Shown here: positions 59,461 to 64,000 of the stretch, piece after piece
How positions within the stretch are numbered: the stretch's first letter is position 1
How the letters are laid out: every line of letters starts with the position of its first letter
Assembly: GCF_031846585.1 (NCBI RefSeq)
Contig: NZ_JAVRHK010000008.1
Coordinates: 132,071 to 196,070 of the forward strand
DNA: 64,000 bases
Direction of reading: 5' to 3'
Source: Autumnicola musiva
GTDB lineage: Bacteria; Bacteroidota; Bacteroidia; Flavobacteriales; Flavobacteriaceae
The notes under the pieces: generated by a model
The model's database searches: none
Told to the model about the DNA's origin: nothing
What the model saw: the letters and a program-made list of their open reading frames with translations, nothing else
Made by a program: the position numbers and the translations under genes

Positions 59461-59490
59461 AAATCCCGGTTAAGCACCGGGATTTTTTTA
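59461..59490 (+). terminator. intrinsic terminator after the OmpA-like gene
   Basis: AAATCCCGGT (59461-59470) and ACCGGGATTT (59476-59485) pair exactly around a TAAGC loop, followed by a run of T. It separates the lipoprotein pair from the type III PKS cassette. Confidence 0.92.
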
Positions 59491-59512
59491 TTCTTTTAAG
59501 TATCTTCATTTA

Positions 59513-60640
59513 ATGAGAAATGCAGATGTAGCTATAATTGGAGGGGGATTGGCTGGTTTAACAGCTGCAATTCATTTGGCTTACAGTGGTTTAAGTGTGA
59601 TTCTCATAGAGAAGAAAGAGTTTCCTTTTCATAAGGTATGTGGGGAATATCTATCAAGAGAAATCCTGCCATATCTTAATGCTTTAGATTTAGATATTTT
59701 CTCTCTTAAACCAAAGCAAATACAGCGGTTAAAATTTAGTACTTCCAATGGTAATACTGTTTCCTCAAAATTGAAAATGGGAGGTTTTGGAGTAAGCAGG
59801 TACACCCTTGATAACTACCTGTATGAAAAAGCTGTTGAAAGAGGGACGAAAGTCATTCAGGATACAGTGACAGGTGTGGAATATTATAATGACAATTTTA
59901 TAGTAGAATGTTCAGAAGGAGTTGAAGTAAAAGCCCGGTTTGTTTTGGGAGCCTACGGAAAAAGATCTTTAATGGATAAAAAGTTAACGCGAAGTTTTAT
60001 TCAGAAAAAATCCGGATGGCTGGCTGTAAAAGCACATTATCGCTGTTCTGAATTTGATGATAGCCTGGTTTCGCTGAACAACTTTAAAGGAGGATACTGT
60101 GGTTTATCCAGGGTGGAAAACGGCAATGTGAATGTATGTTATCTGGCAACCTACGATAGTTTTAAAAAATATAAGAATCCTGATGGATATAAAGAGAATG
60201 TACTTTATACCAATCCTGTTTTGAAATCTTTTTTTGAAAATGCACAACCTGTATTTGAGAAAGAATTGACCATAGCACAGGTTTCATTTGAAAAGAAGTC
60301 GCAGGTTGAAAATCATATATTAATGTTGGGAGATGCGGCGGGATTAATTCACCCGCTTTGCGGAAACGGCATGGCCATGGCTATACACAGCGCAAAAATT
60401 GCTTCAGAGGTTATTTTAGATTACTACAAAATGGAAAAGAGGAGCAGGAAATATATTGAAGCTAGTTATAAGATGAAGTGGGATAAGTTATTTAAAAACA
60501 GAATAATAACTGGCAATTTGCTTCAGAAAATATTATTAAATCCCATGCTTGCAGAAGCGTCTCAAAATATGATTAGAAAAATGCCGTTTTTACTTCCCGA
60601 AATCATTAAAAGAACCCACGGAAAGCCTGTTGCAGCATGA
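59513..60640 (+). CDS. FAD-dependent oxidoreductase of the type III PKS cassette
   Basis: 375 residues. The N-terminal dinucleotide motif DVAIIGGGLAGLTAA, the FHKVCGEYLSREI segment and GDAAGLIHPLCGNGMAMA put it in the geranylgeranyl-reductase/PHBH-like group of flavoproteins. Members either hydroxylate aromatic rings or reduce isoprenoid double bonds. Beside a methyltransferase and a type III PKS, ring hydroxylation/oxidation of a phenolic lipid is the better guess (inference). It starts 22 bases after the OmpA terminator; only a 6-of-8 match to TAnnTTTG (TATCTTCA) is seen, so its promoter is not defined. It overlaps the next gene by 4 bases (ATGA). Confidence 0.85.
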   Translation: MRNADVAIIGGGLAGLTAAIHLAYSGLSVILIEKKEFPFHKVCGEYLSREILPYLNALDLDIFSLKPKQIQRLKFSTSNGNTVSSKLKMGGFGVSRYTLDNYLYEKAVERGTKVIQDTVTGVEYYNDNFIVECSEGVEVKARFVLGAYGKRSLMDKKLTRSFIQKKSGWLAVKAHYRCSEFDDSLVSLNNFKGGYCGLSRVENGNVNVCYLATYDSFKKYKNPDGYKENVLYTNPVLKSFFENAQPVFEKELTIAQVSFEKKSQVENHILMLGDAAGLIHPLCGNGMAMAIHSAKIASEVILDYYKMEKRSRKYIEASYKMKWDKLFKNRIITGNLLQKILLNPMLAEASQNMIRKMPFLLPEIIKRTHGKPVAA

Positions 60641-61353
60641 ATAAAATTGATACCTCCAGAAGGACAGATATGGCCGAGATCATGGACGATTTTGAATTGA
60701 GCGGCAGGGAACTTAAGAAAACCCTGCACGACCTTGATAATATTAATAAGTGGCTTGGCGGTAATGAAATTACTTTGAACGGGGTTGAAAGGCTGCTTAA
60801 AAGTATTCCGAAGGAACAAAAAATAAAAATCGCCGATGTTGGTTGCGGAAATGGGGCAATTTTAAGAAAAATAGCGAAGTGGGGAAGAAAAAGAGGACAA
60901 GAATTAGAATTAGTTGGCATAGATGCCAATCCTCATGCCATTGAAATAGCAAAAGAATTAAGCAGTTCCTATCCGGAATTGCAATTTTCAGCAATTAATA
61001 TTTTTAGTGAAGAATTTACGAATCAGCGGTATGATATTATTCTATGTACGCTAACCCTTCATCATTTTAAAGACCGGCAAATCGTAGATTTGCTGAATAA
61101 TTTTTACAGGCAGGTGAGAGTTGGGATTGTAATAAATGACCTTCACAGGAGCAAAGTGGCATACAGATTATTTCAGGCCTTTTGCATGGTTTTTATCAGT
61201 AACGAAATTGCCCGAAAAGATGGTCTAATTTCTATTTTACGCGGATTTAAGAAAGAAGAAATAGCATTGTTGGCAGCGAAATTACCCACGCAAAAACAGC
61301 AGGTGAAATGGAAATGGGCTTTCCGCTACCAATGGATTATAGAAAAAGAATAG
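60637..61353 (+). CDS. SAM-dependent methyltransferase of the type III PKS cassette
   Basis: 238 residues, class I methyltransferase. IADVGCGNGAILRKIA is motif I, VGIDANPHAIEIA is motif II and DIILCTLTLHHFKDRQ corresponds to the motif after strand 4. The first 60 residues form a helical cap seen in phenolic or quinone methyltransferases. Coupled to the flavoprotein gene by ATGA overlap and 9 bases from the PKS gene, it would methylate the polyketide ring carbon or oxygen. In the actinomycete srs system an analogous enzyme methylates alkylresorcinols (established family knowledge; equivalence is inferred). Confidence 0.88.
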   Translation: MNKIDTSRRTDMAEIMDDFELSGRELKKTLHDLDNINKWLGGNEITLNGVERLLKSIPKEQKIKIADVGCGNGAILRKIAKWGRKRGQELELVGIDANPHAIEIAKELSSSYPELQFSAINIFSEEFTNQRYDIILCTLTLHHFKDRQIVDLLNNFYRQVRVGIVINDLHRSKVAYRLFQAFCMVFISNEIARKDGLISILRGFKKEEIALLAAKLPTQKQQVKWKWAFRYQWIIEKE

Positions 61354-61362
61354 GAGATATTT

Positions 61363-62415
61363 ATGAGCGTTAGAGTTGTAAGAGCAGTAAAAGAACTTCC
61401 GCAATATTCCAGGGAGACGGCAGATGTAATCCCGCTTGTAGAGGGCTGGCTGGAAGGGCAAGAGGATAGGTTCCGCAGAAAAATTGTAAAAATATTTGAG
61501 GGCGCAGGTGTTGATAAACGATACTCCATCATGTCTCCTGAAGAAGTGTTTACTTCTACTTCTTTTGAGGATAAAAATGATATTTATGTGCGGGAAGTAA
61601 AAAAACTGGGGAAAAATGTGCTGCAGAAAGCATTGGATGCTGCTCAGTGGCAGCCGGAATCACTTGATTATATCATCACCGTAAGTTGCACAGGGATAAT
61701 GATCCCTTCGCTGGATGCATATCTCATAAATGAGCTTCAGCTAAAACAGGACATCACCAGGCTTCCGGTAACTGAAATGGGTTGTGCAGCCGGAATTTCC
61801 GGGATGATCTATGCGAATAACTTTTTAAAGGCTAATCCCGGTAAAAAGGCAGCTGTTATTGCTGTTGAAAGTCCTACGGCTACTTTTCAGCTTGAAGATT
61901 TCAGCATGGCAAATATGGTGAGTGCTGCTATTTTTGGGGATGGAGCGGCCTGTGTTTTACTATCTTCTGAAGAAGAAGCTTCCGGACCTAAGATTCTTGC
62001 CGAAGAAATGTACCATTTTTATGATGCCACTCATTTAATGGGCTTTGGACTTACCAATGCTGGATTACAAATGATTCTTGATCCTGCAGTTCCTGAAACT
62101 ATATCTAGTAAATTTGAAGATATTATTTTTCCATTTTTAGAAAGGAATAATAGCAGCATAGAAAAAGTTAACCATCTTATTTTTCATCCAGGCGGAAGAA
62201 AAATTGTGCAAACAGTGTCTGATCTTTTTGGTAACTTAGGAAAGGATATTAACGATACCCGGGAAGTGCTGCGATTGTATGGCAATATGAGCAGTGCAAC
62301 AGTGCTATATGTTTTGCAGCGCTTTTTGGAAAAAGATATTCCTGAAGGGGACCAGGGAATAATGCTGAGTTTTGGCCCCGGATTTTCAGCACAAAGAATT
62401 TTATTACAATGGTAG
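61363..62415 (+). CDS. type III polyketide synthase
   Basis: 350 residues, normal for the chalcone/stilbene synthase fold. The triad is Cys141 (EMGCAAGISGM), His275 (IFHPGGRKI) and Asn308 (YGNMSSATV); GFGL near residue 227 is the gatekeeper-like loop and SFGPGFSAQ closes the protein. It extends an acyl starter with malonyl-CoA and cyclises to a resorcinol, pyrone or phloroglucinol. The start codon has an unusually good Shine-Dalgarno for this genome (AGGAG, 6 bases before ATG), suggesting strong translation. The following SDR gene overlaps by 7 bases. Confidence 0.93.
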   Translation: MSVRVVRAVKELPQYSRETADVIPLVEGWLEGQEDRFRRKIVKIFEGAGVDKRYSIMSPEEVFTSTSFEDKNDIYVREVKKLGKNVLQKALDAAQWQPESLDYIITVSCTGIMIPSLDAYLINELQLKQDITRLPVTEMGCAAGISGMIYANNFLKANPGKKAAVIAVESPTATFQLEDFSMANMVSAAIFGDGAACVLLSSEEEASGPKILAEEMYHFYDATHLMGFGLTNAGLQMILDPAVPETISSKFEDIIFPFLERNNSSIEKVNHLIFHPGGRKIVQTVSDLFGNLGKDINDTREVLRLYGNMSSATVLYVLQRFLEKDIPEGDQGIMLSFGPGFSAQRILLQW

Positions 62416-63203
62416 AAGAATTTAAAGACAAAAATTACTGGGCACTTATACTCGGTGGCAGTAGCGGGCTTGGCTATGCCAGTGCCTGTAAGCTTGCCAA
62501 ACATGGCATGAATATTATTATCGTGCACCGGGACCGCAGGTCTGAAATTCCAAATATTGAAGAATCTTTTGATGAGATAAGGGAAACCGGTGTAGCATTT
62601 GAAAGTTTTAATGTAGATGCCATCCAGAAGGAAAAAAGGGCAAATCTTATAAGCCAGATTAAGGAAATTCTTGGAAAGGAAGGGAGAATAAGAACCTTAT
62701 TGCATAGTATAGCCAAGGGAAATTTGAAACCCATGATTGGAAAAGAAGAGCAGCTTGAAAATATCGATTTTCAGCTTACCATAGATGCGATGGCACTAAG
62801 CCTGTATGACTGGACACAGGATATTTTCAAAGGCGGGCTTTTTGCCAAAGACGCACGTATAATATCTTTTACCAGTGAAGGCAACAAGAAAGCCTGGAAA
62901 AATTATGCGGCAGTTTCAGCAGCTAAAGTGGCCCTGGAAGCCCTAACCAGAAATATAGCCCTGGAATTTGCTCCGCATGGCATCCGGGCAAATTGTATAC
63001 AGGCAGGAATTACTGTTACCCGCTCATTTCAAATGATACCCGATAATGAAACACTTCATACACATGCTCTTAAGCATAATCCTTTTAAGAGACTTACTGT
63101 TCCAAAAGACGTGGCTAATGCTGTTTACCTGCTAAGTAAAGATGAAGCAGGTTGGATTACCGGCACTATAATTCCGGTAAATGGAGGTGAACACCTGATG
63201 TAA
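62409..63203 (+). CDS. enoyl-ACP-reductase-like SDR
   Basis: 264 residues, short-chain dehydrogenase fold with GGSSGLGYASA (cofactor loop) and YAAVSAAKVALEALTR, where Tyr-x6-Lys spacing is that of FabI/FabL enoyl reductases rather than the Tyr-x3-Lys of ordinary SDRs. WITGTIIPVNGG is the C-terminal strand. It probably reduces an enoyl thioester to the saturated acyl chain. Within the PKS cassette it could complete the fatty starter, together with the dehydratase that follows (inference). Overlap with the PKS gene by 7 bases means tight coupling. Confidence 0.85.
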   Translation: MVEEFKDKNYWALILGGSSGLGYASACKLAKHGMNIIIVHRDRRSEIPNIEESFDEIRETGVAFESFNVDAIQKEKRANLISQIKEILGKEGRIRTLLHSIAKGNLKPMIGKEEQLENIDFQLTIDAMALSLYDWTQDIFKGGLFAKDARIISFTSEGNKKAWKNYAAVSAAKVALEALTRNIALEFAPHGIRANCIQAGITVTRSFQMIPDNETLHTHALKHNPFKRLTVPKDVANAVYLLSKDEAGWITGTIIPVNGGEHLM

Positions 63204-63222
63204 AATGTTCTAATAAATTGCT

Positions 63223-63657
63223 GTGGACATAAAAACTATACTTTCCAAATTACCATATTCTGAACCATTTCTGTTTGTAGATGAAATTACCTCCATAGAT
63301 GAAAAATCTGCTTCAGGAACTTATATTTTTCCACCTGATTCATTTTTTTATAAAGGCCATTTTAAAGATAATCCGGTTACTCCTGGTGTAATTTTGATTG
63401 AATGTATGGCTCAGATAGGTCTTGTTTGTATGGGTATTTTTTTATTGGATCAGGGCAAGTCTACTGAAGAAAAAGTTCAAATAGCAATGAGCTCTTCAGA
63501 AGTTGAATTTTTGAAACCCGTTTTCCCGGGAGAGCAGGTGAGGGTAAGATCAGAGAAAATATACTTCAGATTTAATAAATTAAAATGTGACGTTGAAATG
63601 TTTGACACCGAAGATAATTTGGTTTGCAAAGGAGTATTGGCGGGAATGATGAAATAA
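63223..63657 (+). CDS. FabZ-like 3-hydroxyacyl-ACP dehydratase
   Basis: 144 residues with GTG start at 63223; no ATG is available before the domain. YKGHFKDNPVTPGVILIECMAQ contains the hotdog catalytic His, and the Glu 14 residues later is retained, so the His/Glu dyad is complete, unlike the cluster-1 homologue at 4683-5042. It should dehydrate 3-hydroxyacyl thioesters. It is the last gene of the five-gene cassette, 19 bases after the SDR gene; a repeat region follows. Confidence 0.88.
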   Translation: MDIKTILSKLPYSEPFLFVDEITSIDEKSASGTYIFPPDSFFYKGHFKDNPVTPGVILIECMAQIGLVCMGIFLLDQGKSTEEKVQIAMSSSEVEFLKPVFPGEQVRVRSEKIYFRFNKLKCDVEMFDTEDNLVCKGVLAGMMK

Positions 63658-63719
63658 GTGGAAAGTGAAGAGAAGTTAGAAGGTAGAAATGAAAAAATGT
63701 GCAGTGAACAGTGAAGAAT
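63658..63719. repeat. AGTGAA-type intergenic repeat tract
   Basis: Purine-rich sequence with GGAAAGTGAAGAGAAG at 63660-63675 and CAGTGAACAGTGAAG at 63702-63716, similar to the tracts at 12285-12302 and 12411-12426. No coding potential. Confidence 0.45.
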
Positions 63720-63747
63720 GGAAACCGGTCAACATTAGACATGCATC

Positions 63748-63755
63748 TACATTTG
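63748..63755 (+). promoter_or_regulatory. -7 box TACATTTG upstream of the last gene
   Basis: TACATTTG matches TAnnTTTG, flanked by the inverted repeat AACATTA (63731-63737) and TAATGTT (63757-63763). It would give a leader of about 53 bases to the ATG at 63815. Confidence 0.35.
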
Positions 63756-63814
63756 TTAATGTTAAGTTGTGGGTGTTTATAAATGATTGAGATAGGTTGA
63801 CAATAAGCGTAAGC

Positions 63815-64000
63815 ATGAAATTTAAAGCTAGAAAGGATATTTTAATTCAAACATTTATATTCGGGATAACCATATTATTTCTGGGATTCATGCTATATAG
63901 ATTTATTTTTGGAGGATTTATAAATTACACATTTATTCTGTTTGAGGTCTCAGGGTTAGTTCAAACTATGCACTTTAGTGCATTTCGCTTTAGCTTCTAA
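63815..64000 (+). pseudogene. short membrane-protein gene, apparently truncated
   Basis: 61 residues from the ATG at 63815 (a TTG at 63797 would add six). KFKARKDILIQTFIFGI followed by hydrophobic segments (about 12-30 and 34-48) resembles the N-terminus of bacterial PH-domain/YyaB-like membrane proteins. After FILFE the sequence (VSGLVQTMHFSAFRFSF) no longer looks like that family and stops at the window edge. The DNA there carries the inverted repeat TGCACT-TT-AGTGCA (63969-63982). Disruption by insertion or a frameshift is possible; the edge of the window prevents a decision. Confidence 0.35.

Noticed and set aside
1..64000. CRISPR arrays, rRNA, tRNA, prophage or complete insertion sequence
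   Set aside because: The gaps are short, no regularly spaced repeats, cloverleaf-like sequences or transposase genes were seen on either strand.

Overview
The window comes from the chromosome of a member of the Bacteroidota, most likely family Flavobacteriaceae. This rests on what can be read directly. The DNA is AT-rich. Many intergenic regions carry the Bacteroidota -7 promoter box TAnnTTTG, in places with a TTTG/TTG box upstream, and Shine-Dalgarno sequences are mostly weak. Marker genes also fit: bshA (bacillithiol), a MutS2 without Smr, a fused alpha/beta 2-oxoacid dehydrogenase E1, a GH3/serine-hydrolase fusion and a flexirubin/aryl-polyene cluster. I found no rRNA, tRNA, CRISPR array or complete insertion sequence.

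Left end (1-12273, plus strand): most of a tightly overlapping flexirubin / aryl-polyene type lipid cluster. It holds the 3' end of one ketosynthase (KS), a KS-like protein without catalytic residues, an acyl carrier protein, an intact KS, a KS homologue that has lost all three catalytic residues (chain-length-factor-like), a membrane-anchored NodB deacetylase, a LolA-like carrier, a hotdog dehydratase, a GT2-DUF2062 fusion, an MMPL exporter fused to a methyltransferase-like domain, a C45-family lipoprotein and a PaaK-like adenylating ligase. These would build an aryl-polyene acyl chain and move it to the outer membrane.

Middle (12489-59437): mostly housekeeping and envelope genes. A six-gene minus-strand unit runs tsaD, rsmE, DUF4159, SpoU methylase, AI-2E-family permease, THUMP-like methylase. 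Divergent from it is tamB. Then follow an orphan gene, pfkA-mgsA, ridA, lptD, an amidase with SPOR domain, an MlaD-like protein, an HdrC/HdrB-like Fe-S pair, a conserved 161-residue protein, the GH3/serine-hydrolase fusion, bshA, outer-membrane proteins, a giant FAD/Fe-S dehydrogenase, a PAS histidine kinase with a lone receiver, aroC, a dicarboxylate/amino-acid symporter, a DCC thiol protein, mutS2/ung head to head, ppk1 with a leaderless binding-protein-like partner, a nucleoside phosphorylase, DUF1835, an eIF1/SUI1 homologue, a 2OG-Fe(II) oxygenase, the fused E1, a 53-residue DUF1328 protein and two lipoproteins.

Right end (59513-63657, plus strand): a compact five-gene type III polyketide cassette. 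It comprises an FAD oxidoreductase, a SAM methyltransferase, a type III PKS with Cys-His-Asn triad, an enoyl-reductase-like SDR and a FabZ-like dehydratase. The first three types match the enzyme set that makes methylated phenolic lipids or alkylquinones in actinomycetes. The last two could shape a fatty-acyl starter. This is the best candidate for an under-described system here, and it lies about 47 kb from the flexirubin-type cluster. The window ends in a short membrane-protein gene that looks truncated, next to AGTGAA-type intergenic repeats.
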